The notes under the pieces: model-generated
Databases searched by the model: none
What the model saw: the letters and a program-made list of their open reading frames with translations, nothing else
Told to the model about the DNA's origin: nothing
Assembly (NCBI GenBank): GCA_016223135.1
Contig: JACRPQ010000009.1
Location: 107,126 to 171,125, forward strand
Direction: 5' to 3'
Length of the DNA stretch: 64,000 nt
Source: Chloroflexota bacterium
Lineage (GTDB): Bacteria; Chloroflexota; Anaerolineae; Anaerolineales; Villigracilaceae
Shown: in pieces, positions 55,365-63,825 of the stretch
Layout: the number at the start of each line of letters is the position of its first letter
Numbering within the stretch: position 1 is the stretch's first letter
Program-made: the position numbers and the translations under genes

Positions 55365-57083
55365 ATGCCCACCCTCGGTCAACGTCTCAAAGCCGCGCGC
55401 GAAGAACGTCACATCAGCCTCGAACAGGCATTCGAGGCGACCCGCATCCGCGTCGCCTATTTGCGCGCGCTCGAAGAAGACGATCTCTCCGTCATGCCTT
55501 CGCCGGTGCAGGCGCGCGGCTACCTGCGCAACTACGCCGCCTACCTCGGGCTCGACCTCAACCGTCTGCTCGAAGAAGTGCGCGCCTCCCAACAGCCGGA
55601 AGAGAAAATCATTGGACCCGCAGACGAGACGCCTCCCCCGGCGGCTCAGACGCCTGAACCTCTCTCCCCCTCGCAGGACAGCGCGCCTCTTTCCCCGCCG
55701 GCAGTTGACTCTACCCCCTCAGCCGAATCTCAACCCGAGCCTCCCTCTCCTCAACCCAAGCGCCGCGGACGCAAAAAAGCGGAGCCGTCTGCTCCCTCCT
55801 CCGAAGAACCCGCTCCCGCCAAGCCCAAGCGCCGCACCCGAAAAAAAGAGGAAACGCCGTCGGCGGAGCCAGAAACAATTTTGGCGGCGCCCCAGCCTGA
55901 GGTCACGACAGAAGCGGCGCCGCTGCCCGAACCTGTCCCTCAGCCTTATACCCCGTCTCCGGCAGAGCCGTCCTCCCAGCCTGATGTCAGTGACAGTCTC
56001 TGGCAGTCATGGCTGAACCGTCTGAGTACGCTCCTCTCCAGTCGAAACAAACAGACAAAGGACACGCAGGAAACGCCCGACCTTTCTCAACCTGCCGATC
56101 TCCCGCCCGAAAACTTTGAACCTGCCAGCCAGCAGCCGGAAAGCCCCCAAACCTCCGCCGAAATCTTCAAAGAAATCGGCAGGGAACTCCGCGCCCGGCG
56201 CGAAATGCTCAGCCTGCATCTCGCTGAAGTGGAACGCAACACGCACGTCAAAGCGCACTACCTCGAAGCGCTCGAGCAGGGCGCAATGGACCGCCTGCCC
56301 TCTACTGTGCAGACGCGCGGCATGCTCTCCAATTACGCCTCTTTCCTCGATATGGACGTGGACGCCATCCTGCTCCGTTTTGCCGACGCCCTGCAGGCGC
56401 GCCACCGCGAGAAAAACCCGCACAGACCCGCCCGCCAACCCGGGCAGCCCATCGTCGCCAGCCTGCCCACCCTCAGCAACTTCATTGCCGGCGACTTGAT
56501 CTTTGGCATTGGCATGGCAGTCCTGCTGGTTGGCTTTGTCGTTTGGGGCATCAACCGCGTGCTCACCCTCCAAAGCCTGCAAGCGATCGAACCGACTGCT
56601 CCCTCGATTTCAGATGTACTGCTCTCCACGCCCGACCCATCTCAATTCACCGCCACGCCCACCTTCCTGCCGGTGGAGGCGTTTGCCAATGAAGCCACGC
56701 CGACCATCATCATTCCCACCATCAATGTCAATGTCCGCGTGCAGGTCAACCTGGTGGCAGTGGAGCGGACGTACCTGCGGGTGGTCGCCGATGGCAAGGT
56801 GGTGTTCGAAGGCAGGGTCATACCGGGTAACGCCTATTTGTTCGAGGCGGAGGAACAGATCGAGGTCCTGACGGGAAGCGGCGGAGCCATCCGCCTTGTC
56901 TATAACGGGCGCGACATGGGGTTGATGGGCGGTTTCGGTCAGGTGGTTCACAACATTTATCTCGCCAATGAAATCATCACGCCGACGCCGCTGCCCACCC
57001 CCAGCCCCACCGTCACGGTTCCGCCTTCGCCCACCCTGCGCCCGACCATTACGCCGCGCCCCTCGAATACGCCTTTCCCATAA
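55365..57083 (+). CDS. RodZ-like protein with two HTH domains and DUF4115
   Basis: 572 residues from the ATG at 55365. HTH_25 domain 1 (residues 1-70, LGQRLKAAREERHISLEQAF) and HTH_25 domain 2 (about 270-345, EIGRELRARREMLSLHLAEV) are joined by a 190-residue Pro/Lys/Ser-rich linker. Then come a membrane helix (LIFGIGMAVLLVGFVVWGI, near 380) and a DUF4115-like outer domain (LRVVADGKVVFEGRVIPGNA) with a Pro/Thr tail. RodZ links MreB to the wall machinery in cell shape control. One HTH is the normal number, so the duplication is unusual. rimO follows after 13 bp. Confidence 0.88.
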   Translation: MPTLGQRLKAAREERHISLEQAFEATRIRVAYLRALEEDDLSVMPSPVQARGYLRNYAAYLGLDLNRLLEEVRASQQPEEKIIGPADETPPPAAQTPEPLSPSQDSAPLSPPAVDSTPSAESQPEPPSPQPKRRGRKKAEPSAPSSEEPAPAKPKRRTRKKEETPSAEPETILAAPQPEVTTEAAPLPEPVPQPYTPSPAEPSSQPDVSDSLWQSWLNRLSTLLSSRNKQTKDTQETPDLSQPADLPPENFEPASQQPESPQTSAEIFKEIGRELRARREMLSLHLAEVERNTHVKAHYLEALEQGAMDRLPSTVQTRGMLSNYASFLDMDVDAILLRFADALQARHREKNPHRPARQPGQPIVASLPTLSNFIAGDLIFGIGMAVLLVGFVVWGINRVLTLQSLQAIEPTAPSISDVLLSTPDPSQFTATPTFLPVEAFANEATPTIIIPTINVNVRVQVNLVAVERTYLRVVADGKVVFEGRVIPGNAYLFEAEEQIEVLTGSGGAIRLVYNGRDMGLMGGFGQVVHNIYLANEIITPTPLPTPSPTVTVPPSPTLRPTITPRPSNTPFP

Positions 57084-57096
57084 TTTAGAGGTATCC

Positions 57097-58488
57097 TTGA
57101 CCAAACAAACCTTTCACCTCGTTTCTCTCGGCTGCGCCAAAAACACCGTTGACTCCGACTCGATGGCGCAGTTGCTTCTCCGTGACGGCTACCGCGCGGT
57201 GGATGACCCCTCGCGCGCCAGTGTGTTGATTGTCAACACTTGTGGCTTTATCGGTCCCGCCAAGGAGGAGTCGCTCAGGGTGCTGCGCGAACTGGCGGAG
57301 GGAAAGAAGCGCAATCAAATTCTCATTGCCGCCGGCTGTCTAACCCAGCGTTATGGCGCGGAGGTTGCCGAAAAAGTGCCCGGCGTGGACGGCGTGCTCG
57401 GTACGCGCCGCTGGATGGACATCCTGCAGGTGGTGCATGAACTCCGCCAGGGTCCGCATCCCGAGCCGCTCTATCACCTGCCGGATGAGGCGAAAACCGT
57501 CGGCACGGATGAACATGATGCAATGCGTGTCTCTGTTGCGGGGGCGAGCGCCTATCTCAAAATCGCGGACGGATGCCGCCGCCCGTGCGCGTTTTGCGCC
57601 ATCCCGCTCATCAAAGGCACAGCCGTCTCGCGTCCCATCGAGTCCATTTTGGAGGAAGCGCGCCGCCTGCGCGATATGGGCGTGCGCGAATTGGTTCTCA
57701 TCGCGCAGGATACGACAGACTACGGTCACGATTTGGGGATGAAGGACGGGCTGGCAATTTTATTGGAACGGCTGGTGAAAGAAGTCGCCGAGGAGTCCCC
57801 ATCTCCCCAAGGGAGAGGGGATAGGGGTGAGGGTTTGGATTGGATTCGCGTCATGTACGCTTACCCCGGCTATGTGACCGACCGCTTGATTGACGTGATG
57901 GCTTCGAGCCGGCAGGTATTGCCGTATCTGGATATGCCGCTTCAACATGCGCATCCCAAAACGTTGTATCGTATGCGCCGCCCCTCGAATATGGAGTGGG
58001 TGTATAAGACCCTCGACAAGATGCGCTCGCGCATTGCAAACCTTGCCATCCGCACCACCTTCATCGTCGGTTATCCCGGCGAGACGGAGGAGGAATTCCA
58101 GACGTTGTATGACTTTGTGAAGGAGATTCGCTTCGACCGCGTGGGGGCGTTCCAGTTTTCTTTCGAGCCGGGGACAGCCAGCGAACCGCTCGGCGACCCG
58201 ATCCCTGCGGAGGTGAAAGCGGAACGTTATGCCCGCCTGATGGAACTCCAGCAGGGCATTTCCCTGCAAATCAATCAATCGTATGTGGGAAAGACGCTGG
58301 ATGTGCTAATCGAAGGGCGTGATAATGGCATTGCCATCGGTCGTTCCTACCGCGACGCGCCGGAGATTGACGGGCTGGTATTCGTGGAAGGGAACGCCCA
58401 AGTCGGCGAGATTGTACCGGTGAAGATTACCGGCGCAATGGCGTATGACCTGACCGGGGTGCCGGTCCCGTCCCTGATCAATCTGTGA
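57097..58488 (+). CDS. rimO: ribosomal protein S12 methylthiotransferase RimO, with a repeat-derived insertion
   Basis: 463 residues from a TTG at 57097, the first start with a ribosome site (AGAGGT, 7 nt). The MTTase domain has three cluster cysteines (SLGCAKN, NTCGFI, AAGCLTQ). The radical SAM motif DGCRRPCAFCAIPLIKG follows (near 160), and a C-terminal TRAM domain ends VPVPSLINL. RimO thiomethylates Asp of ribosomal protein S12. Residues about 234-247 (SPSPQGRGDRGEG) are encoded by an R2 palindrome lying between VKEVAEE and LDWIRVMYAYPG; the flanks match normal RimO directly. Confidence 0.94.
   Translation: MTKQTFHLVSLGCAKNTVDSDSMAQLLLRDGYRAVDDPSRASVLIVNTCGFIGPAKEESLRVLRELAEGKKRNQILIAAGCLTQRYGAEVAEKVPGVDGVLGTRRWMDILQVVHELRQGPHPEPLYHLPDEAKTVGTDEHDAMRVSVAGASAYLKIADGCRRPCAFCAIPLIKGTAVSRPIESILEEARRLRDMGVRELVLIAQDTTDYGHDLGMKDGLAILLERLVKEVAEESPSPQGRGDRGEGLDWIRVMYAYPGYVTDRLIDVMASSRQVLPYLDMPLQHAHPKTLYRMRRPSNMEWVYKTLDKMRSRIANLAIRTTFIVGYPGETEEEFQTLYDFVKEIRFDRVGAFQFSFEPGTASEPLGDPIPAEVKAERYARLMELQQGISLQINQSYVGKTLDVLIEGRDNGIAIGRSYRDAPEIDGLVFVEGNAQVGEIVPVKITGAMAYDLTGVPVPSLINL
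57796..57833. repeat. R2 palindrome inside rimO
   Basis: TCCCCATCTCCCCAAGGGAG then AGGGGATAGGGGTGAGGG, the same family as 9352-9402 and 47503-47547, read in frame. Confidence 0.88.
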
Positions 58489-58605
58489 GTTCACTGCAGA
58501 AAGGTTATTTCACCGCCGAGCCGCGGAGTACGCGGAGATATACAATAATTCTCTCCGCCTCTTTGCGGCGAAAAAGTCCTTATCTCGAACTGACGTTGAA
58601 ACAGG

Positions 58606-58643
58606 AACAGCCGTCCCGTAGGAACGAGGCGGCTGTTTTCTTT
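58606..58643 (+). terminator. rho-independent terminator downstream of rimO
   Basis: Stem AACAGCCG/CGGCTGTT around a 16-nt loop followed by TTCTTTC. Just before it, CTTATCTCGAACTGACGT at 58580-58597 is a fragment of PE-D. Confidence 0.75.
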
Positions 58644-58653
58644 CATGGGACGC

Positions 58654-58798
58654 TAAGAGAGGTTTTATAAATCGAGATTCACCACAGATAAACGCAGATG
58701 AACGCTGATTTTGATGAAAAACGTGATGCAATCACCCTTAAATCCAATTTATCTGTGTTCATCTGTGGTTGGAAAATGAATTTCAAAACACTCTCTAA
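58654..58798 (-). repeat. palindromic element PE-C, copy 2 (inverted)
   Basis: 145 bp, reverse complement of 15596-15740 with few changes. Ends are TAAGAGAGGTTTTAT and TTTCAAAACACTCTCTA. Confidence 0.85.
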
Positions 58799-58819
58799 AG
58801 CGTCCAGCATGCGGGGTGT

Positions 58820-59326
58820 TTAGGAGGCGCGGGCGAAAGCCGTCGCCAGCAGGATCAGGATGGAAAGTCCAAAGTTGAGGCGCAGAAGGTTCGTCTCGCG
58901 TTTTTGAAGCCGCATCACCTGCGCCGGGTCCGCCGTTTCTTTCTTCATCAGCAGACGGCGAATGGAGGGGATGACCTCCCAAGTTTGAACGGCGCTGGCG
59001 GCGACCATGAAGACGCCGAGAATGTGTTTGATGAGGATTGCCAGCGACCATTGCGTGCTGATCGAGACGAAACCGTCATAATGCGGGTTGACGCTCATCT
59101 GGAACAAGCCCGTCAGCAGCAGCAGGCTCATGCAAAACCAGGCGATGGGTTCGAGCCGCCGCTGCATGGCTTCGATGAGGGCAAGGCGCTCCGCCGGTTT
59201 GAGCGCTTGTTTGGCGGCAGGCAGGAAGAGGACGGATGTGGCGGTGATGGCGCCAATCCATGCGACGGTGGCGAGCAGGTGCAGCCAGTAAGTGAGCGCC
59301 AGCGCCCAGGCGGGAGGATGGCTCAT
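58820..59326 (-). CDS. CopD-like four-helix membrane protein
   Basis: 168 residues with four membrane segments. TYWLHLLATVAWIGAITATS at the start has the His-x2-Ala/Ser and W-I-G pattern of CopD/DUF4149-like proteins, and a later HILGVFMVAASAVQTW helix. Relatives are linked to copper uptake or haem-bound redox roles; nothing else here supports a specific one. Its start overlaps the TPR gene stop by 4 bp. Confidence 0.75.
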   Translation of the reverse strand: MSHPPAWALALTYWLHLLATVAWIGAITATSVLFLPAAKQALKPAERLALIEAMQRRLEPIAWFCMSLLLLTGLFQMSVNPHYDGFVSISTQWSLAILIKHILGVFMVAASAVQTWEVIPSIRRLLMKKETADPAQVMRLQKRETNLLRLNFGLSILILLATAFARAS

Positions 59327-60387
59327 GGAGTGGGCGTGTCAGTTGGAACCGGGGTGTCGGTTGGGGCAGGCGCCGGGGTGTCGGTGGGGATTGTTCCCAG
59401 CGTGGGCGTCGGCGTGGCGAGCAGGAAGGGATCGAACGTCGCCGTTGGCGGGAAGCAAAGCAGGAGCGCCTCGTCGTAGTTTTTCTGCGCGGTTTTATCG
59501 AGCGGGGCAATGGTGAGGGCGTTGTTGTAGTGAACGAGCGCCTCGTTTTCTTCGCAGATTTTGTTCTGTGCGAACAATTCGTCGCCGTAACGCATGGAGG
59601 CGTACCAGAAGCGTTCGGAGGCGGTCATGGTGCCGTCCCACAGGTTGCCCCAGTTGCGGGCTTGGGTGAAATAGAAGACCGCCTGTTCCCAACTGATTTC
59701 CCAGAACGATGCGCCGATGAGATACACGCGCGCGCCTTCGCGCACGCCGGCGGCGTTGCTGTCGAGTGTGCCGAAGCGTTCAGCAAGGGTGATGTAGTAG
59801 ATGCCGCCTTCGAGGTTGCCCTTGGAAATCAGGTCGTAGCCGTGATTGCGCAGGGCAAAGTAGTACATGCCGTCCACTTGAGAGGTGTGGTAGTTGGGGT
59901 CGCGTTTGCGGAGTTCATCCAGCGTGGCGAGCGCGCCAGCCCAATCTTGTGTGGCAATCAGCTGCTGGGCGCGTGTGTATGCCTGTTCGGCGCCGCTGAA
60001 GTCGGGCGTGGAGGTGGGAGCCGGCGTGGCAGTCGGCGGGACATAACTTGCCTGCGTGTTGATCTTCACCAGCACTTCGGTCAGTTTTTCCTGCGCGCCG
60101 GGGAAGGTGGGGTCCTCTTCGATGATGGATTCCAGCCGTTGTTTGGCGAGGTCGTAGCGCCCAAATTCGATGTCCACGAGGGCATATTGGAATTGTTCGC
60201 CCAGTTTCGCCATCATTGTCGAAGTTTCGGCGTTCTTACGGGCTGCAATTCCCGCTTGATAACCGCCGAAAATGCCCAAAGCAAGCAGGGCAATCAGAAT
60301 GAGCGTATTGAGCAGGAAAGTACGTCCGCGATGACGCTTTGGCAGCGGTTTGTTGGGTTGTGTATCGAAGTTATTGTCTTGAGTCAT
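59323..60387 (-). CDS. membrane-anchored TPR-like protein
   Basis: 354 residues. A basic N-terminus and one membrane segment (FLLNTLILIALLALGIFGGY) are followed by helical repeats (FQYALVDIEFGRYDLAKQRLESIIEEDPTF is a TPR; another begins at YTRAQQLIATQDWAGALATL). The last 35 residues are Pro/Thr/Ala-rich and low complexity. It is probably a surface or periplasm-side scaffold. TATAAT lies 7 nt before the ATG. It overlaps the CopD-like gene. Confidence 0.8.
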   Translation of the reverse strand: MTQDNNFDTQPNKPLPKRHRGRTFLLNTLILIALLALGIFGGYQAGIAARKNAETSTMMAKLGEQFQYALVDIEFGRYDLAKQRLESIIEEDPTFPGAQEKLTEVLVKINTQASYVPPTATPAPTSTPDFSGAEQAYTRAQQLIATQDWAGALATLDELRKRDPNYHTSQVDGMYYFALRNHGYDLISKGNLEGGIYYITLAERFGTLDSNAAGVREGARVYLIGASFWEISWEQAVFYFTQARNWGNLWDGTMTASERFWYASMRYGDELFAQNKICEENEALVHYNNALTIAPLDKTAQKNYDEALLLCFPPTATFDPFLLATPTPTLGTIPTDTPAPAPTDTPVPTDTPTP

Positions 60388-60394
60388 GGTTGAA

Positions 60395-60400
60395 ATTATA
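60395..60400 (-). promoter_or_regulatory. -10 box of probable leaderless promoter (TPR gene)
   Basis: TATAAT on the minus strand ends 7 nt before the ATG at 60387, with no ribosome site. Confidence 0.6.
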
Positions 60401-60412
60401 TCAGTCCTGTTT

Positions 60413-61918
60413 TCACAGTTTTAAGAGCAACTTAATCTCGGACCAGATGATGAGGAGGCAGACCAGTCCTCCGACTGTCATGCCCAGCACCGAGGTCCAC
60501 AGCGCAGAGCCGGGCACGGTCACTGCCAGACCGTAGGCTGCGGCGCCTCCCATCAGGCTTGCGCCAACGCCTTTGCCGATTGCTCCCCGCACTTGCAGGG
60601 GAGTGTGCAGGCGGCGGCTCAGCCAAACGAAGAGCAAGACGGATTCGATAAGCAAGGCAATCTCCGCAAAAGCAATGACCGGCGCCCCAACATGACGGAA
60701 GAACGTGATGCCGAGAATGGCAATGCTGATGAAAACCGTCAGGCGCACGCCTACCGCAATGAGCGGGACATACGACTCCTTGCGCGCGTAGAAGGAACGC
60801 GCTGCGATTTCCTGAATGGCGTAGCCGGTCAGGGTGAGCAGGTAGGCGCGTGTCGTCCAAGTGATGAGCGAGGAGGTCTCCCCATCGAAGCCAAAGACCG
60901 CCCGCACAAGCGGCTGGATGCCTGCCGCCAGCACAGCGGCGATGGGCAGGGTGAGGGCAATCAAGGCGCGCAAGGCGCGTTCGATGGTGGCGCGAAATTC
61001 CCCCCACTCGGCGCGCGCCGCGAACTCCGAGAGGGTGGGAAGCATGGCGGTGGCAATGGCGGTGCCAAGCAGGGTTTCCGGCACTTGCATAATCATCCAG
61101 CCATAGGTCAGGGCGGTCACGGCGCCTGTTTGGTCGAGGCGCGAGGCGAGGTTGTCGCGGAGGATGACGATGAATTGAATGCCCGCCATGGTCGCCAGAC
61201 GCGGCGCAAGCAGTTTGAGCGCTTCGATCAAGCCGGTATTGCGCAGGTCGAGGGCGGGAGTCCAGTGAAAGCCGAATTTGAACAGCGCCGGGACCTGAAT
61301 GAGCAGGTGCAGCGCCGCGCCCAAAATCACGCCATAGACCAGACCGTGAATCCCAAAGCGCGGCACGAAGGCGATTGCTCCGAAAATTTGCCCGATGTTG
61401 TACATGGCGGGCGCCATGGCAGGCAGGGCAAAGTGTTGATTGGCTTGCAGACTTGCCATCACCAGCCCGCTGATTGAAAAAATCACGGTGCCAATCAGAT
61501 TCAATCGCATGAGTTCTGCCAGAAGCGCGCGCTGCTCCGCTCCGAAGCCGGGTGCGATACCGAGTTCGGCGTTTACAATCGGTTCTGCAAAAATGGCGAC
61601 AAGCACAGCAATCGAGCCGGTCAAAACAAAAGCGAGGTTCGCCACACGCGAGAACAAATCCCAGGCGGCGGCGCGACCTTTGATGGTGAGGTATTCGCTC
61701 ATCAAGGGAATGAACGCCATCGCCAGCGCTCCGCCGGAAATCAGCGCAAACAACACGTCGGGCAGGTTGTTGGCGGCATTGAATGTATCGAGCAGATTCA
61801 CCGAACCCGAAAATTGACGTGAAATGATGCCCACGCGCACGAAGGCGAGTATCTTATCGAGCAAAAAGAACACTGCGACGATGAGCGAATTGCGTGTGAG
61901 GCGGGAGAGAGGAGGCAT
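60413..61918 (-). CDS. murJ: lipid II flippase MurJ
   Basis: 501 residues with about 14 membrane segments. Typical features are the start LTRNSLIVAVFFLLDKILAFVRVGIISRQF, the motif FNAANNLPDVLFALISGGALAMAFIPLMSEY and the later MQVPETLLGTAIATAMLPTLSE. MurJ flips lipid-linked peptidoglycan precursor across the membrane. GGAGAGAGGAGG precedes the ATG. It has its own transcription unit or shares one with the TPR gene, 25 bp downstream. Confidence 0.93.
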   Translation of the reverse strand: MPPLSRLTRNSLIVAVFFLLDKILAFVRVGIISRQFSGSVNLLDTFNAANNLPDVLFALISGGALAMAFIPLMSEYLTIKGRAAAWDLFSRVANLAFVLTGSIAVLVAIFAEPIVNAELGIAPGFGAEQRALLAELMRLNLIGTVIFSISGLVMASLQANQHFALPAMAPAMYNIGQIFGAIAFVPRFGIHGLVYGVILGAALHLLIQVPALFKFGFHWTPALDLRNTGLIEALKLLAPRLATMAGIQFIVILRDNLASRLDQTGAVTALTYGWMIMQVPETLLGTAIATAMLPTLSEFAARAEWGEFRATIERALRALIALTLPIAAVLAAGIQPLVRAVFGFDGETSSLITWTTRAYLLTLTGYAIQEIAARSFYARKESYVPLIAVGVRLTVFISIAILGITFFRHVGAPVIAFAEIALLIESVLLFVWLSRRLHTPLQVRGAIGKGVGASLMGGAAAYGLAVTVPGSALWTSVLGMTVGGLVCLLIIWSEIKLLLKL

Positions 61919-61966
61919 TAGTTATCAGTGATCAGTTATCAGTGGTCAGTTATCAGTGATCAGTGT
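61918..61966. repeat. simple tandem repeat (AGTTATCAGTGATC type)
   Basis: Tandem units of about 10-20 bp immediately upstream of murJ, similar to 6872-6914. The rest of the gap to 62032 has CGTGTACCTGATACCTGTGT repeats but no gene. Confidence 0.7.
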
Positions 61967-62032
61967 GCGGTGAGCGCTGCTCCAACCTTGTCTGCGTGTG
62001 TACCCGTGTACCTGATACCTGTGTACGTTTTA

Positions 62033-62215
62033 TCAGTGCGCGGCGGGCGCGCCAACTTCCACGCCGGGCAGTTTGTCTGCCAGCAGGTGGATTTTATGAA
62101 TCAGAATCGGGAAGCATTGCGCGCAGATATGTTTGGTATCGCCTTTGAAGGTGAGAGGGAGGAGCGGGACCTGCTGGTCGGTGCGGTTGCAATTGATGCA
62201 GGCGAGTTCGGTCAT
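62033..62215 (-). CDS. small zinc-ribbon protein
   Basis: 60 residues from the ATG at 62215, with GGAG 8 nt upstream. Two CxxC pairs, CINC (near residue 6) and CAQC (near 32), would bind one zinc. The tail HLLADKLPGVEVGAPAAH is helical then disordered. The longer frame upstream has no ribosome site. No named family was recognised. Confidence 0.7.
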   Translation of the reverse strand: MTELACINCNRTDQQVPLLPLTFKGDTKHICAQCFPILIHKIHLLADKLPGVEVGAPAAH

Positions 62216-62260
62216 GAGATTCTCCAGAAGTGGGGTAGTGGGCGAAGTGTACCATAATGA

Positions 62261-62294
62261 AACGTCTCGAAACATCGAATGGTTCCGAGACGTT
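62261..62294. terminator. inverted repeat, possible terminator
   Basis: AACGTCTCG and CGAGACGTT pair around a 16-nt loop, followed on the plus strand by TTGC only. It lies upstream of the zinc-ribbon gene, so any terminator role would serve the plus strand. Confidence 0.35.
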
Positions 62295-62350
62295 TTGCAA
62301 TATTCGCTTGAGAAATAACCGTCCCGAAGGTTCTTCAATGTCAACCTTTG

Positions 62351-62474
62351 GGGTAACTACCTAGCCGCCATAATTTTCCCTGTCATTGCGAGACCCGCAG
62401 GGGCGAAGCAATCTCCCTGCTGCAACCAGGAGACTGCTTCGCTTCGCTCGCAGTGACATGGTAGGTAGTTACCC
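62351..62474. repeat. nested inverted-repeat element with GGGTAACTACCTA ends
   Basis: Outer ends GGGTAACTACCTA and TAGGTAGTTACCC form perfect 13-bp arms. The interior has TGTCATTGCGAGACCC and GCTTCGCTCGCAGTGACAT, a second inverted pair of the widespread TGTCATTGCGAG type. Solo ends of the outer repeat occur at 47489-47502 and 23655-23664. Confidence 0.8.
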
Positions 62475-62490
62475 TTCGGAAGAGTTTTTC

Positions 62491-63459
62491 TTACGGCAAG
62501 AGCAATATCTTCCCCTTCGATTGTCTGCCTTCGAGATAGCGGTGCGCTTCGGCGGCTTGCGCCAAGGGGAAAGTCTTGTCAATGCGGATTTTCAATTTGC
62601 CCGCCGCGATCCATTCGAACAGGTCGTTGACTCTTCCCATCAGTTCGGTGCGGTCGGCGGTGTAATGGGCGAGGTAAGGACGCGTCAGGTAAATCGAGCC
62701 TTTCACGTTCAAGACCTGCGGATCGAGAGGCGGGACCGCGCCCGAGGACGCGCCGTACAACACCATGTACCCGCGCCGCCGCAGACAATTGAGACTCTTG
62801 TCGAACGTATCCTTGCCGACCGAGTCGTACACCACATCCACGCCCGCGCCGTTGGTTAATCGCTTCACTTCGGACTCGAAGTCGGTCTGGGTGTAAAGGA
62901 TGACTTCATCCGCGCCCGCTTCGCGCGCCAGGGCGGCTTTTTCCTCCGTCGAAACCGTCCCGATGACGCGCGCCCCGCGCATCTTTGCGATTTGCACGAG
63001 CAGCTGTCCCGTCCCGCCGCCCGCCGCGTGGACGAGGGCGGTATCGCCCTGTTTGAGCGGATAGGTGCTGATGGCGAGATAATGCGCCGTCATGCCCTGA
63101 ATCATCATCGCGGCGGCGCGCTGTGCGTCCACTTCTTTGGGGATGGGAACAAGCCGCCAAGCAGGGGCGATGGCGTATTCGGCGTAGGAACCCTGCACGC
63201 TGGCATAGACCACGCGGTCTCCCACTTTCACATCCGTCACGTTGGGACCGACCGCATCCACCACGCCCGCGGCTTCCTGTCCCAGCGTGAGCGGAAGCGC
63301 GCCCTGATAGCGTCCGATGCGGTGATAGATGTCAATGAAATTGACGCCAATCGCTTCGATCTTCACCCGCGCTTCGCCCTCCTTTGGTTCGGGCAGGGGA
63401 ATATCTTCGTATTTCAACGCTTCGAGTCCACCGTATTGATGTACACGCACTGCTTTCAT
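62491..63459 (-). CDS. quinone oxidoreductase (zeta-crystallin family, medium-chain dehydrogenase)
   Basis: 322 residues from the ATG at 63459, GGGAG upstream. The N-terminal GroES-like domain contains [28 protein letters not shown], the QOR hallmark without zinc ligands. The cofactor motif is [20 protein letters not shown] (AxGGxG). The end [19 protein letters not shown] is typical. It reduces quinones with NAD(P)H, giving protection from redox stress. Upstream in-frame codons (to 63537) lack a start signal. Confidence 0.94.
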   Translation of the reverse strand: MKAVRVHQYGGLEALKYEDIPLPEPKEGEARVKIEAIGVNFIDIYHRIGRYQGALPLTLGQEAAGVVDAVGPNVTDVKVGDRVVYASVQGSYAEYAIAPAWRLVPIPKEVDAQRAAAMMIQGMTAHYLAISTYPLKQGDTALVHAAGGGTGQLLVQIAKMRGARVIGTVSTEEKAALAREAGADEVILYTQTDFESEVKRLTNGAGVDVVYDSVGKDTFDKSLNCLRRRGYMVLYGASSGAVPPLDPQVLNVKGSIYLTRPYLAHYTADRTELMGRVNDLFEWIAAGKLKIRIDKTFPLAQAAEAHRYLEGRQSKGKILLLP

Positions 63460-63561
63460 GGTTGTTCTCCCAACATTACAGCGCAAGATAAAACAGACGT
63501 TGGAGAATATCTGCGGCGCTGTGCTTTTGCAGGACAAGTCTATAGACCTGCCCTACAATAA

Positions 63562-63825
63562 CTAGAATAAAAGATCCGTCACATCCCGCTCGCGCAACAT
63601 GCGGCGTTTCCAGTTGTTGATGAGAGGCACGACGAAGGGCAGTAACTTCATGCTGTAATACGGCGGCAGGATGGGCACGCCGAGCAGATCGCCGAAACTG
63701 ATCAGCACGAAGAGATGCTCCAGCGAACCGCGCGTCCGCGCCAGACCGCGCACCTGGTCGTGGATCGCCATGCCGTAGAGAATCTCGCGCAGGGCGCGGA
63801 GGGGACGTGAAATAAGGTTGGTCAT
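63562..63825 (-). CDS. small hypothetical protein
   Basis: 87 residues from the ATG at 63825. One hydrophobic stretch (LFVLISFGDLLGVPILPPYY) and a basic C-terminus (NNWKRRMLRERDVTDLLF) suggest membrane association. Start choice is uncertain, since no strong ribosome site precedes it. No family was recognised. Nothing else is seen from 63826 to the end of the window apart from short repeats such as GTACACACGTACACAGG. Confidence 0.6.
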   Translation of the reverse strand: MTNLISRPLRALREILYGMAIHDQVRGLARTRGSLEHLFVLISFGDLLGVPILPPYYSMKLLPFVVPLINNWKRRMLRERDVTDLLF

